DNA of 64,000 bases from Bemisia tabaci (GCF_918797505.1 NC_092801.1:11594001-11658000), one strand, 5' to 3'; shown: positions 10,258-21,589, numbered from the stretch's first letter. The notes: generated from the sequence alone by a model not told the origin. Program-made: numbers and translations.

Positions 10258-10632
10258 TAAAATTTTGCGAGAAACACGATGGAGCCATTAGGTTTCTCTG
10301 AAAAAAACTCCAAGACTCAAAATAAGCTCTCAAAGTTGAGGTCGTAATGGAGAGGATATCAAACGCTACTGTGAGAGTCTACCTCTGTATCAAGTCTAAC
10401 TCTCAATGCAAAGTTAGGGAGCAAAACAATAAACAAGGTTGCCACTTCCTCTGGGGATTCCAAAGCTGAAAGCGCGGCAACCTTGCTGATGTATTTGCTC
10501 CCAATCTTTGCATGGAGAGTTTGGCTTGACATGGAGGTGGACTCTCAGGGTAGCGAGGGATACCCCGTCCATTATCTCAACTTTGAGAGCTTTTTTGAGT
10601 TTCGGAGTTTGTCAGAGAAAACCAGTGGAATC
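10258..10632. mobile_element. Family F foldback, truncated
   Basis: The left arm has GCGAGAAACACGATGG, AGCTCTCAAAGTTGAG and GGAGAGGATATCAAACGCTA. The right arm has the inverses (TATCTCAACTTTGAGAGC, CAGAGAAAACCAGTGG). The middle carries GGTTGCCACTTCC / GGCAACCTTGC. It is cut at 10632 by the start of a G fragment. The intact copy is at 31118-31614. Confidence 0.75.
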
Positions 10633-10794
10633 AACGATGGTTCGTAACAATAGTAGTAAATCCTTCTGTATAATTGAAATTCACAGGTTGGCTGCATTTC
10701 TGGGCCCTAACTTTATTCGCTGAGGCATCGATGAAGGCCTGATGGATTTTCGGAGTTTCACATCTGTCTATACTCTCGCTATACGGGTACTCTA
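10633..10794 (-). mobile_element. Family G half-copy
   Basis: ATGGTTCGTAACAATAGTAG through GGGCCCTAACTTTATTCGC to CGGGTACTCTA matches one half of the intact G at 41422-41816. The other half is replaced by family F. Confidence 0.75.
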
Positions 10795-10924
10795 GGAATG
10801 ACTAAAGAAACGACCCTAGAATAAAGGAATTCGAGTGCCCAATCTGGCATTCGATGATTGGAGGAGTTTAAGTCTTGACTTATGAATGAATGAATGAGCA
10901 CGATTAGCGGAGGGCTCGTTAAAA

Positions 10925-11145
10925 GTCGGTTGTCGGTCGTTGGCTGTTGAGAGGCGAGTGTTGAATGGTTGTTTTCGCCGTTGCTCTGCGCCTGCGCCGA
11001 GTCGCGATCATTGTCACCTCCGCGCTATTCCGCGGTCGTATTGGTCGTCGCGCTAGACGAGTCGCTGTCGCCATTACGCTCGCTCCGACATAGAGCCGCC
11101 ATTCTTTCGAACTCAGTTGCTCAGTTTTACGAGCACCTCGCTCAA
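10925..11145. promoter_or_regulatory. CpG-rich segment, possible promoter
   Basis: This 220-bp stretch is much richer in CG dinucleotides than its surroundings (GCGCCTGCGCCGAGTCGCG, CCGCGCTATTCCGCGGTCG). That is seen, but a promoter role is only inferred. No initiator, TATA box or following coding frame was identified. Confidence 0.25.
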
Positions 11146-11376
11146 CACTAAGGAAAAAAAAACACATTGGCTCTACAGTCCAGACTCTTGAAAACATTGA
11201 CAAGAAAAAATACTCCTAATTCATTCAGATTTTTGCCTAAATCAAAAGGAAATCCGCTCAAATTAAGAGGCTTGGTTCTTGATTTAAGTTTAAATCTGAT
11301 TGAATCAAGAGTATTTTTTCTTATCGATGTTTTTAAGAGTCTGGACTCTAGATCCAATGTGTTTTTTTTTCCAGTG
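11146..11376. mobile_element. Family A hairpin MITE, copy 2
   Basis: It begins CACTAAGGAAAAAAAAACAC and ends TTTTCCAGTG, with the usual inverted halves (CAGACTCTTGAAAACATTGA / TCGATGTTTTTAAGAGTCTG). It abuts the right end of a B copy, and its CACTAAGGAA start resembles a B end, so this junction is probably nested or recombined. Confidence 0.82.
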
Positions 11377-11430
11377 AGGAATTTTGGCATCGTCTGAAGG
11401 ATCATACGGTGTTCTTCCTTAGCACGGCAG
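11377..11430. mobile_element. Family B right end
   Basis: GGAATTTTGGCATCGTCTG, then CATACGGTGTTCTTCCTTAG, then CACGGCAG is the right terminus of family B. The rest is missing or displaced by the adjoining A element. Confidence 0.75.
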
Positions 11431-11840
11431 TACGGGTGATATAGAGGGGTTCAAAGGTAAACAATTGAAGAAAAATGAAGATTCGTGTGGGAAATTCTAG
11501 TCTGAAAGAGGGGGGAGGGAGAGGAGTCTAGATCCACTAGATCTCCTCTAGCTACGTCATTGTATCCAGGTTTTGATCAGAGAGTTCGTCTCTATTCTGC
11601 CCATACGTTTTCGACGAATGATAAAGCAGCATAACTCTAGATAGAGTAAAAATTCCACGCATGCAACGACTTGAAGTGCGCGCATCAAACAACTTCACGC
11701 AATGCAGAGCTGGAAAGCCAATGAGCGTGGAACTGCGACAAGGCTGTAATTAGCTGTGGGATTTAGAGTGGGTATCGCCCGTCGCTACCTGGCGAACGGA
11801 GAGACACGCGTTCGTGGCCGATCACTCATCCTTTCAGGCC
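11431..11840. other. Unassigned
   Basis: No repeat or credible gene seen. Confidence 0.4.
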
Positions 11841-12084
11841 GCACCGTCGCTCAGTGGATCAAGTCAATTCGAGAGGTCGGACATGAAATTTTTAACTAAA
11901 ACTGTAAATTTTGATGTTTAATCCGTCACATTTTAAATTTCAAGGGGTGCTTTTAAAAGAAAATTTTACGAGGAAACCAATGGAAACACTTCTAGAACCT
12001 CAAAATTTTGCATGAACGGAGGTAGAAGCATTTAAAGTTTCCAAATTTTGTCCGATCACTCCTATAGACTCGATCCATTGTGCG
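11841..12084 (+). mobile_element. Family O element, copy 3
   Basis: GGTCGGACATGAAATTTTTA at 11875 and TTTTGTCCGATC ending 12057 are the inner ends, with outer inverted TCAGTGGATCAAGTCAATTC / GACTCGATCCATTGTGCG. It matches 1444-1680 along its length. Confidence 0.7.
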
Positions 12085-12999
12085 TCGAGCGGTGGCCATT
12101 GGCAACGACTCATTTCCGAAGGCGTAGTTTGCACAGTGCACCTCCACAACCACGCAGCAAGTCGCATTTAGGAGAAAAAATAAGCTGATAGCGACGTGTT
12201 TTACTTGATGCAATCGGTTTTCATGAATTTTCACCGGCGTGAAAGTTACAGACACTTGACTGTCGTGATAGCGAGGAAAGCAGTAAGAGTCAAATTTTCG
12301 AAATCGAGTTTCCTTCAAAATTCGTCCCATCTCTTTTACATGAAATGACTGAAATAGCTAAAACAGCAAAATTTATCTTAAGTGTGGGAGAACGACACAT
12401 AAGAAAGCCGCAAGCGTCCCCACAGTCATTCATTTGAAATATTCTTTTTTTGATCCTAAAAGTCGGCTATCGGCTGAGCGCATAAAGTTTAGGAACTAAT
12501 TTTAGGTAACAATATCATGATAATTTTAAGAATACTATGAAACAGATCACGGGTCTTGATCTCAATTCTTATCCTATCTGGTGGTGAATTATAGAGAAAA
12601 GAGATGCGGCAACACCTCAACAGTCCTGTTACACTCATCTGAAACGTAATTAAGAGCTCTTCCGTGGTCGCGGCTCGCAAGAATCCAATCAGCGTGAAAA
12701 ATTGCCGGCAATAATCCGACGGTGTGGATTCCGAAACAATTTTTCAACAAATCGAGTGTGAAATCATCCCCCGTTAGTGAATGAAATATCACACGAAATG
12801 GGACTTCGCAGCTCTCGTTCAGTGAACCGCGGCACTGCGGCAGGCAATGAGTGTTCCCGCGCGCCCGACATCTCACAAAACCTTGTAATGAAGCTCTTGC
12901 ATGTAGCAAGGATATGCAGTTTAATTATGTTTACTCGCGTGAAATTTCGCGAGGTACAATAATATGCCACTGGTTTTCTCCGAAAATCAAAAGAACCCA
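12085..12999. other. Unassigned
   Basis: Short overlapping frames occur on both strands (12490-13030) but none is gene-like. Around 12930-12985 (CTCGCGTGAAATTTCGCGAG, CCACTGGTTTTCTCCGAAA) there is a small trace of family F. Confidence 0.4.
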
Positions 13000-13263
13000 G
13001 CGGGCTGATTGTTGGAATTGATAGACGAAGCAATAGATAAAGAAGGCATAATTAAGTATGGAGCGATCCTATTGGTTGTGGTTCCTATAGACTAAAGAAG
13101 AAAAGATGAACTAACTATAGGGTCGTTCTAGGGTTGTTATTAGTTAGTATATTACCTACCTTCTGTGTCCATTACCCACCCGCTTCCACCAATAGGATCC
13201 CTTTATATCCCTCTTGCCTTCTTTGTCTATTGCTTTGTCTATCAATTTCAACACTCAGCCCGC
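13000..13263. mobile_element. Family E element, copy 2
   Basis: GCGGGCTGATTGTTGGAATT at the left and ATTTCAACACTCAGCCCGC at the right are inverted ends. The central GGGTCGTTCTAGGGTTG and GTTAGTTAG motifs agree with other E copies. Confidence 0.8.
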
Positions 13264-13299
13264 TCGGCCAGGGTTACATTGGTCCAAGCTTTTGAATCC

Positions 13300-13920
13300 A
13301 GAAAGGAGAAGAAGGTAAGAATTTTGAAGACAAGGCGTAGGAGCAGAATAAGGATGTGTTATACTTTTTGATAAGGGGAGGTTAGGGAGCTTTGCGGAAG
13401 AGATTATAGCGGGGGAGGGGGAGCTGAAAACGAGCTGTTGATAACTGCACGAAGGAGGGGGCGAGGAGAACAAGACGTGACGGAAGCAGGAGATAGAGAA
13501 GAAAGAAGAAGAAAAATATAGAGACCTACAGAAAGGAAGATAAAGAAGACCAAGGCGAAAATATGAAAAGAGAAGATGGAGAAAAAGGTGACGAATATGA
13601 ATAAGAATAAGAAGAGAAAAAGAAGGGGTGAATGAGAAGAAACAAAACATGACAAGGAATAGAAGGGAAGTATAGAAGTAGGAAGAGAAGAAAAGTAGAA
13701 GAGAAGGAGACGTAGTAGAGGGGAAAAAAAGTAATCACTGAGGACCAAACGAGAAGGAAGGAGAAGAAGGTAAAAATTTTGAATACAAGGCGTAGGAGCA
13801 GAATAAGGATGTGTTATACTTTTTGATAAGGGGAGGCTCGGGAGCTTTGCGGAAGAGATTACAGCGGGGGAGGGGGGAGCTGAAAACGAGCTGTTGATAA
13901 CTGCACGAGGGAGGGGGGTA
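13300..13920. repeat. Direct duplication about 455 bp apart, purine-rich
   Basis: A 160-bp segment at 13300-13458 (GAAGAAGGTAAGAATTTTGA, GGCGTAGGAGCAGAATAAGG, AACGAGCTGTTGATAACTGC) is repeated with few changes at 13755-13920. The spacer (13440-13750) is almost pure A/G on this strand. It looks like a tandem duplication with one and a third units. The long frames on the minus strand are Ser/Phe/Leu-rich by-products of the purine tract. Confidence 0.75.
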
Positions 13921-14293
13921 GGCGCGAAGGGGGGGGGGGGGCTAGGAGAGCCGGGAGTCTATTAAGGAGGCGGAGTGATGAAGACATCAGTTGGCGAGAA
14001 AATGGGAAGGAAACGCGGGTTCGGGTTCGCGGGTCGAAGCCGCAGCCGCGACTGTCAGCTTGATAAACAGCTCTCATTACGGGTAACTATGTAAACATAA
14101 CCGTTGCGAGCTCCGAGCTCCGAGCTTGCTCCGCCACTCATTATCCGGCTATGATACGGCCAATACGGCCTCCGCCTCACCCCCTCCCCCTCCTGGGCGG
14201 TGGAGGGCCCCGCCCTGGGTCGCTCCAGGTCGGTTGTCGGATCGTAGCGTAGGCCCGACCTCGCGGATTTCGCTGAGAAGGCCCGAGTCACCC
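13921..14293. other. Unassigned GC-rich stretch
   Basis: A run of 12 G near 13930-13942 and several CpG-rich patches lie here (13990-14060, 14100-14280). No supportable gene. Confidence 0.35.
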
Positions 14294-14385
14294 TAGAGTA
14301 CCTTCATAGGGAGAGTATGGACAACTCCAAAATTTGGTAGTTAGGTTTGATTAGAGTAGGTTAGGGCCCAAACTGAATTGCGTCA
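14294..14385 (+). mobile_element. Family G left-end fragment
   Basis: TAGAGTACCTTCATAGGGAG and the following TATGGACA and TTAGGGCCCAAAC parts match the left end of G. The element runs directly into TTAGG repeats. Confidence 0.6.
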
Positions 14386-14458
14386 GGTTAGGACAGGTTA
14401 GATTAGGATAGGTTAGGTTAGGTTAGGATAGTTTAGGTTAGGTTAGGTTAGGTTAAGT
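14386..14458 (+). repeat. Interstitial (TTAGG)n telomere-type block
   Basis: About 14 units of GGTTA/TTAGG, mostly perfect toward the right (GGTTAGGTTAGGTTAGGTTA) with point changes on the left (GGTTAGATTAGGATAGG). TTAGG is the canonical insect telomere repeat. The block is short and flanked by transposon ends, so it is interstitial. Confidence 0.8.
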
Positions 14459-14459
14459 A

Positions 14460-14700
14460 CACTGAAAAAAAAAACTCCGGCCGTGGGAGCCGCAATTACC
14501 GGCTATATAGACATACCGTCCGTTCCGGGCTCAAAGGCCGAAAATTCCGGCTGCTGGAGCCGTAGCTTCGGCCTCTGAACCCGGAGCAATCGAAACTACG
14601 CCTCCAGCAGCCGGAATTTGCGGCCTTTGAGCCCGGAACGGACGGTATGTCTATATAGCCCGTAATTGCGGCTCCCACGGCCGGAGTTTTTTTTTCAGTG
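14460..14700. mobile_element. Family T, CACTGA-ended GC-rich hairpin
   Basis: The ends CACTGAAAAAAAAAACTCCG and CGGAGTTTTTTTTTCAGTG enclose long inverted arms (GGCCGTGGGAGCC, CCGTCCGTTCCGGGCTCAA, CCGGCTGCTGGAG). TA lies immediately outside both ends (14458-14459, 14701-14702), a TA target duplication. The arms are almost perfect, so the 241-bp element would form one strong hairpin. A damaged relative is at 58503-58772. Confidence 0.85.
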
Positions 14701-14721
14701 TAAAAGTAAGTTTTAATTCTT

Positions 14722-15460
14722 ATGACCCCACACGGACGGGGAGACTGGGCAGAGAGAGGAAAAGAGAGGGAGAGGGGAAGGAGAAGAGGAAGAGAGAGTG
14801 TGAGAAGAAAGATAGGGGTGGAAAAAGAGGAGGAATCAGAGGAAGAAGAAGAGGATCACGATGACAATGATGCAGAAACAGACGAAGAGGGAATTGATGA
14901 ACTTAAGTAGAGGTGAGAAAAGTAATAGTAGAGTAAGAAGACGAGAAAGGAAATGAACAAGAATAAAAATATGAAGTACTAGAAGAAGGAAATAAGGAGA
15001 ATAAAGAAAAGGAGACGTGGACGGAGAGGAAAAAGATAAAAAGGAATAAGAGGACTACACAACGACGACAACAAAGGAGCAGACGAAGTGGAAAAATATG
15101 GTCCAGATAAGAGACTGAAGATGAGGAGCAGAAGGTCAGGAAAAATATGAACAAGATTAAGTACTAGGGGAAGAGGAGGAAAATAGAAAATGAAGAGAAG
15201 GAAGAAGAAGAATTGGACTACAAAGAGAACGACGAAGACGACCACGACGGTGATGGGAATGCAGATGCAGAGGGAGAAGACGAAGGTTAGGTGACGTTAG
15301 GTTCGGAAGAAACAGTAGAAAGGAGAGAGGACAATTTGAAAGATGAGCTGGATGCAAAGTATGAAGAAGGAGAAGGAGAAGATGGGAAAGACCAGGAGGA
15401 AAATGGGGAAAGGAAGGAGAAAGAAACAGTATCAGAGAGGATAGTTGAGAAAAATATGCA
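14722..15460 (+). repeat. Purine-rich (GA) tract
   Basis: For about 700 bp the plus strand is overwhelmingly A and G (GAGAGAGGAAAAGAGAGGG, GAGGAGGAATCAGAGGAAG). A Glu/Arg-rich frame on the plus strand and Phe/Ser/Leu-rich frames on the minus strand are consequences of this bias and are not called as genes. Such mirror-like purine runs can form triplex DNA. Confidence 0.7.
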
Positions 15461-15477
15461 AGACACAGTACAAAATG

Positions 15478-15600
15478 GACGTATTTCTGATAATTGGAAC
15501 TGTGTGCATTTAGACATGAGCCCTCAGACCTATGAGAATATATGCATAGCAGGGCTCACGTCATAATGCACACAGTTCCGTTTGGCAGAAATGCGGCCAA
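15478..15600. repeat. Small foldback with GGAACTGTGTGCATT arms
   Basis: GGAACTGTGTGCATT..TGAGCCCT and AGGGCTCA..AATGCACACAGTTCC are inverted. The outer GGACGTATTTCTGATAATTG resembles the ends of the element at 33729-34116. Confidence 0.65.
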
Positions 15601-15868
15601 ATGAAGAGAGGTCTAGGGAAACTTTTTTTTAACTCTCTCCAAAGATTTTTATACGGGATGTTGGAGTTTTTTAGCCAACGTGCGTAAAAAGTTCAGCTTA
15701 AAGCTGAAATCTTTTTTACAGAGGGAAAAAGCTCACACACAAGTACAATTTTCACTCAAAGAGATATGCTATTTGGAGCAACACTAGTTACGTCCATTCA
15801 GGAAGGCAACTGCAGACGCGTTTCAGCCTTGAAAAAATCGGTTGTGAAAGATTTTTATCACCAACTAG
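15601..15868. other. Unassigned
   Basis: Short hairpin near 15690-15710 (TTCAGCTTAAAGCTGAA). ATTTTTATCACCAACTA near 15853 has look-alikes near 24983 and 37961. No gene. Confidence 0.35.
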
Positions 15869-15951
15869 CCGCTGTGGCTCGCTTCGCTCGCCTCGCGTCT
15901 AGCCGGGGGCTCCGCCCCCTGGACCCCCGGTCACTCGCTTCGCGAGTGACT
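15869..15951. repeat. GC-rich serial palindromes
   Basis: Three adjacent palindromes, GCTCGCTTCGCTCGC-type, GGGGGCTCCGCCCCC and CACTCGCTTCGCGAGTG, lie just outside the left terminal repeat of the 6-kb unit. No counterpart was seen at the right side. Confidence 0.6.
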
Positions 15952-16135
15952 TACGGCTCGCAACCCAAGTAAAAATGTTCCTTGACTTTTTCCCAAGGAA
16001 ATCAGAGTCATGGAATTTTCGGACAGAAAATTTTCCATGACTTTGATTTCCGTGGCCGTGATTTCCGTGACCGTGATTTCCGTGGCCGTGATTTCCTTGA
16101 AGCTAGTTTCTGTGCTGAAGCAAGAAACTAGCTTA

Positions 16136-17223
16136 AGGTGAAATCACTAGTTATAGACACCTTTAAGAGAGTTTCTATCTTTGACTGGCTGTAATATGTA
16201 ATCAAAAGCTGCGAATTCAACATTTTTAGTCTTACATGAAAGTGTAAACCCTTTTTCACATAAATTTTATCTTATCCTTTCAATTTTCATAAACATTTAG
16301 GTTGAAAAGGTCGGAAAAGTAATAAATTCCAAAATGAGGGAGTGCCTCAGTCATGGACACCCTGGGTCCCAGCTATAGACATCGTCTCTGCTCCGGTAAC
16401 AGACACTCCCTTAAAATGTCATTACCTTAAATGCAATACTGATTTTTGTGAAAAATTATGGGGAAAGAAACTTTGTACACATTGAAGGTATGATTCAAGA
16501 ATGATATACTCCATTCAACCGTACTTTTTTGCCATTTTTATCTCAAAAATCTGAACTGCTTTTGAGGTTATAAACTCCAGTGTCTGTAACTAGAAATTAC
16601 ACATTTTCACTATGAGTGACAGACACCGTTTTTGACTAAGGTTTTTGCTGCATTTAAAATGGACTGATATAAAAATAAACCAATTACAAAGGATTAATGA
16701 ATTATTGACAAACATTATGGCATAACTAAATGACTTATAGGAAATTATTTATTATCAAATCCTTGAAGCTACGCGCGTGTCTGTCTGTGGTCGCTACCTC
16801 ATTTTTGGCACCAGTTACAGACACCCCCATTAATTAAAATATTCTGACATCCAAACGACAAATAACCACAAAAACCACTCTATAAACCTCCCTCAACAAA
16901 TAGTAGTATCAAAGTTACCTCAAAAGTAATAATGTATATCCATTTTTACTTCATTTCTAAACCGAGTTTCTTAACTGAACTGCTAAGAAATTAGTCGTTT
17001 TACAACATTTTAGAACGGCCAATTTAAAAGTATTCTTTTGCAATTTTAAATTCATAACAAATCCCTGCTTTGTACATCAAAATGCTCTTCAGAATGTCAA
17101 TAATCTACTAAAAATATTAAAAAGCTCCTAGTTGTCTTCAAATTTTTATGTTTTTAATGTATATGAGAAGATGTCAGTCACTGGTCCTATTTTTTGGGGT
17201 GTCTATAACTGGTGACTTTACCT
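16136..17223. mobile_element. Family J, TA-duplicating element with internal GTTATAGACACC motifs
   Basis: It starts AGGTGAAATCACTAG and then TTATAGACACC, and ends GGTGTCTATAACTGG and then TGACTTTACCT, flanked by TA on both sides. Variants of the end word (AGTTATAGACACC, AGCTATAGACATC, GGTAACAGACACT, AGTGTCTGTAACTAG, GAGTGACAGACACC, CAGTTACAGACACC) recur through the 1.09-kb interior in both orientations. This is the same plan as family K. No transposase frame was found. Tc1/mariner relationship is inferred only from the TA. Confidence 0.75.
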
Positions 17224-18644
17224 TACATGGTTTACCAAACCAACAAACCGAAGGAAAAAAATGCAGGATTGATTCAATTTCAAGGGCATTTTTGCATTTT
17301 ACTTCATTTATTGACGGTTTCCCGTGACGAAATTGCATGCAAAAGGAAGATATAATGGGCATGACTCACCAAATTCAACTGATCCTTCATCAAAAATAAA
17401 ACCTGTATAAGACACCAATGATGCTATTTACGCACACTTCACCACAGCGCACTCACTTTCATTTATTTTCTCATTAAGATTAGAGCAATGCATGTTAAAG
17501 GTAACTAATTGAACTTCACACCACTTCAAATTTTTTAACACATTTTCGGTCACACATAAAATTTTTAGGGAAACTGTTGGTAGGTACTATGTTTATTCTC
17601 TCTGAATACACTGCAACTTCTTTTGATGATGTTGTTTTGAGGCGATTCATGGTGAATTTCTCAAAACCAGATGATTTTTAGTCGCTGCTAATTTCCTATC
17701 GGATGACTGCTCAGATGAGAAACTGACAGCCATGTCATAGAATAGTAGCCGCTTTCTTAATCCAGAAAGAGGGAGCAAGCTGGAGTGCAGGAAGCCCTTC
17801 AAAAACCTGAAAAACAGACAAATAAACAGCATTATACAAGGCATGGTGACAGTTCAATGAGGTGACTTGTGATTGTTTAGCTCTTAGATTTTATTCATAC
17901 TTGACATGCAAATTTTATCCGTTGAAAAAAAAAATTACCTAGATCTCAAGCTGTTTCATTTAAGTAGAACGAAATTTTAAAATAATCATAAAATTGCAGT
18001 TCTTTCAAGAACTACAAATCGGTGTAAGTAACTTCTCAATTGTTGATACCAGAGAATTTTTCTTAAAAATTAGATTTTTTTCACAGCTCTCTTGAAACTG
18101 AGGATTTGAATTTTGTGCCCTGTCTAATGTAGAAAACAGGTACTTAAGTGAAGTACAGGTAAGAGGAACACTTACCAAAACTGAGTTGCCAACAATTTAT
18201 TTTCAACCACTTTCAGCAAATATTTAAACTGAGAAAAAGTAGGCATCTGAAATCGGACTTAAATTATCTTCTTTTCTTCCCCTCCAATCAAACACGAACA
18301 ATTAAAATTGTTACATCATTAACACATATCTCTTTGAAAATTGACCTTATAAGTTCCCAAAATTTAGGTTAGTGCAATGTAACATGATTTTTCTCATTTA
18401 TTGTGCTCTTGGAGAAAACAAACATACTGTTTACAGCACTCTAGTTCATTTGTGTAATAATGCCCTAGCATTCAGTACAAGTAAAACGGAGCCTGAGAGA
18501 CGATAAACTGGCTCGCTCTGAACGCTTGGGTACTTTCATATCTTGGTCCTTACGCGCAGTTTAATGAAATGCTATTCCGATGTGATGATTGATCAAGCTT
18601 AAGTTTTACGGCAATCTACGTTGCTTTGGTGGTATAGTAAATAA

Positions 18645-18827
18645 TCAAGGGACAAAGAGCCGGAGAGGTATCGTTTTACATTCACTGAGAGAATTAGAAG
18701 AGGTTATGTGTTGGATCAACCTAATGAAAACGTGCCAGATAGTGTGGGTAATAAAAATAATAGAGAACGGGACATATCATCACTCCTAGGACAAATGGAC
18801 GCAACTTTGTATTGTACTGAGCCATAA
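18645..18827 (+). other. Unrecognised open segment, 60 codons
   Basis: This frame is open between two stops and has a balanced, charged composition (words such as RDKEPERYRF and DISSLLGQMDATL), unlike the lysine- and phenylalanine-dominated chance frames nearby. It has no start codon at its 5' end, and the only AG before it (AATCAAG) lacks a pyrimidine tract. It may be an exon or a decayed transposase piece, or chance. I recognise no family. Confidence 0.2.
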
Positions 18828-19114
18828 TGTTCATATAACTTGGTGCGTACTTGCAGGGCTCGTGTGAAAATGGAGGTATGATCATAATAAAGAAGTGATG
18901 AGATGTTTTAATAGCAAGATGAGCTTGGCCCAAATTATTGAGTGGGACATTGGTCAAATCAGGACGAAGGTCTAAATTTGCGCACCTTTCTGCCATGATG
19001 GCGAAGAAAGCCATAAGCGCATTTCTGCATGAGCCATGATTAGCACATGATGATTTTATTTGTTTTGAGGTTCATTCCAGCCTGCACTTATCGCTCTCTT
19101 CGCTATCACTGCAG

Positions 19115-19176
19115 GGTTGTCTCATGAGAGTAATGGAGACTCAAACTTGTGAGACAAAAGTATTTCATGGTTTCCA
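19115..19176 (+). other. Candidate short exon, weak
   Basis: A pyrimidine-containing acceptor (CTCTTCGCTATCACTGCAG) precedes a 62-base segment that is open in only one frame and is followed by the strong donor GTGAGT. The peptide is 20 residues and is not recognised. Length and composition give no independent support. Confidence 0.2.
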
Positions 19177-21589
19177 GTGAGTCCTAAACGATACCTGCCC
19201 TCTCCATGTTTTCCAGAACGACTTTTCTTCTCATAATAATGACACTGTGACAGGTATGTCAAATCATGTGAGGAAGTGAGAACAGAAATTTCGTCGCTGG
19301 AGGGCGGAAGATCTCAGTAGATTTAGATCATTAATTTTGGGTAAGGTCCGTCGATCTACATTTCCTGAATGATATACTAACAAAATTTAAGTACTTACAT
19401 TTATTTTTGAGGCTCCATTTGAAGAGAGACTGGAAAAATAGACCAACATCGTCTCTGGCTCTAAACAACGAGGTAACGGCTATTCAAGTTGCATCCTGAA
19501 AATTCCTCAACGTTGTACGCGGAACGCGGACGCGGATCATCGGACCAAAAGGGAATTTCGTTCCCGGAACACGAACTGAACTGAACTGAGAACTCGTGAT
19601 AACAATTTGTAAACAAATCAAATCACAATCACAATTTTTCACCACTTCACCACTCACTACAGTTTTCACGAAGGAAATATGAAAATGAAAAAGAAATGAT
19701 TTCGTGTATCACCTCAACAGCACGTAGGGCTTTCCCGAGATATATACCGAGGCTTTAAGGCGTAACCAGTCGAAGTGTTACACTTCGTTTCCTGAATATA
19801 TTCCTTCCTATTATCAGTGCGAACAGCCAGCAAATTCCCACAGAATTTTATTATTACCGTTCTTCGTATGAGTTTGGAAGGAAATGTCTGTGATCGGCAA
19901 TTGAAACATCCCACTGCCAGTGAGTAATTTTCCTTGTCAATCATCTCTCTTCTTTCTTCTCTGGAGGGCTGCGATCCAACTGTCACTATACTCATTGAAC
20001 CTCTGTACCTAATTAGATTTAATCAGAGACTTTAATTTTCTTGCAATTAATGCATGAAATTGTCTCAATTAATTCACTAACTAGATACCTTATTTTACTG
20101 GAGAGTCATGTCAGGAAAGGATCAATATCTACTGATAGTCTGACCAGAATATTATCTCAACAGTGTTTACCTATGAAGAAAGAACCAACTTTTCTGGCTT
20201 ATCTCAGAAATGATATTACCTGCGATTAATTTCTTCATGTAAGATAGGTGCTTCTGTAAATGCCATCATGTACTTGGCCATTTTTGATCAATGTTATCCT
20301 CTTATTCTCTACCGTTATCTATAATATTAGTCTCGGCAAACAGTGAGCAAATCTTGATAATAGAAATGTTGATCATTCAATTTGATCATGATCTGCAACG
20401 GTATCTATAATATCTGATTTTCTGGATGGTTGTGCCTGTGCATGAGTGATTGTGTTACCTACTGTTACATGTGTATTATGTCTTGAAGTCTGGTTTTGAT
20501 GGCCTCTCAAAAGAGGAAGAGCTGACAACAAGGTGTATATCTGCATGTAGCAGTGGTGCGAGCGCAAGTTGACATTTTGTAACTCACTGGCTGTTTCCCT
20601 GATTGTGAGTTACCTTGGAATCCTCAAGTGTGGAGAAAAGAGATGAGGCAATCAGCATTTTGTCTCTTTCCTCTATGTTGCATGGGTCCAAGGGTCAGCT
20701 AGGTGAAGCGAGAACGAAAAGCATTTTAGCTCACACCACTGTATTTTTTTGTGCTGTCCCCGTTTTGAGAAGAAACTGTGTTTAAAGGAAGTTATAAATA
20801 AATGAAATAACTAGGAGTTTGTCCAGCTGATGATTTAACACTGAAGAAGCATAATATACAGGGTAGTGTTAAGAAACTAACACTACCGTGGAAATCCTCC
20901 TAACGGTAAAATTTCTTTGTACAGCTCAGAACTCAGTAAATTATTATGAATAATGATAACCGCTCTCTAATAGTTTAAACGAATATTTTTTTGAAGAAGA
21001 AAACCAAACCTTCTGCCCATTAACCACGAGTATTTCAAAATTGGTGTATCGCATTTGGTGTATGCACATATTTAGGTTAAATAGACTTTGCCAATCTGGC
21101 ACCGCGATCCAAGTTCCACCGAGCAAGACTTAATTCAATAAATATTTGGTAATTTAAGAAGAAAAAAAAAACTGAAAAGTAGGTAACAGATTAACATCTC
21201 ATTTAATTGTTCATGTAGTGCAAAAATTGATCATTTTTTTAAATTGTAGATCAGATATTTTTTTTTTCAAAAAATAAAGTAAATACAGTACTTTTTTTAT
21301 TGTCAGATCTCTATGAAAATGCCGAAAATCTTGAGTGGGAAATGTCAAAGACACTTATTAGTTTTGAAGAAAATTTCTGAGTCTTATCTCTACAGTTCAG
21401 AATAAAAAACTATAAATGAGGGCTTTAAAATGCGTGTTTATTTTTTATTCTGGTTTTCTCATTTTTTATTTTTTTAAATTTATTTGTATTTATTTTTTTC
21501 AAGCCCCCCCCCCCCCCCCAATTCTAGGCTATCATAAATTATGTAAACTCTTTTACTCGTGAGAACCAGTTTTTCAAGTTTGAAGTAGT

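Larger units (their letters stand above)
17224..21589. other. 4.3-kb interior without recognised gene
   Basis: The region is AT-rich with no repeat family that I know from the rest of the window. A C run of about 17 lies at 21503-21519. Short frames occur (for example minus 19714-19995 and plus 20041-20229) without recognisable domains. Two features below (18645-18827, 19115-19176) are the only gene-like hints. Confidence 0.4.

Noticed and set aside
13255..13748. Overlapping minus frames of 114-131 codons
   Set aside because: They are the complement of a purine-only tract, with Ser/Phe/Leu content only.
14722..14910. Glu/Arg-rich plus frame that looks like an acidic protein
   Set aside because: The same GA bias runs on for 500 bp past its stop; no domain or start context supports a gene.
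15869..15951. Bacterial or viral insert because of GC-rich palindromes
   Set aside because: Such palindromes also occur in eukaryotic repeats, and neighbouring sequence is ordinary for the window.
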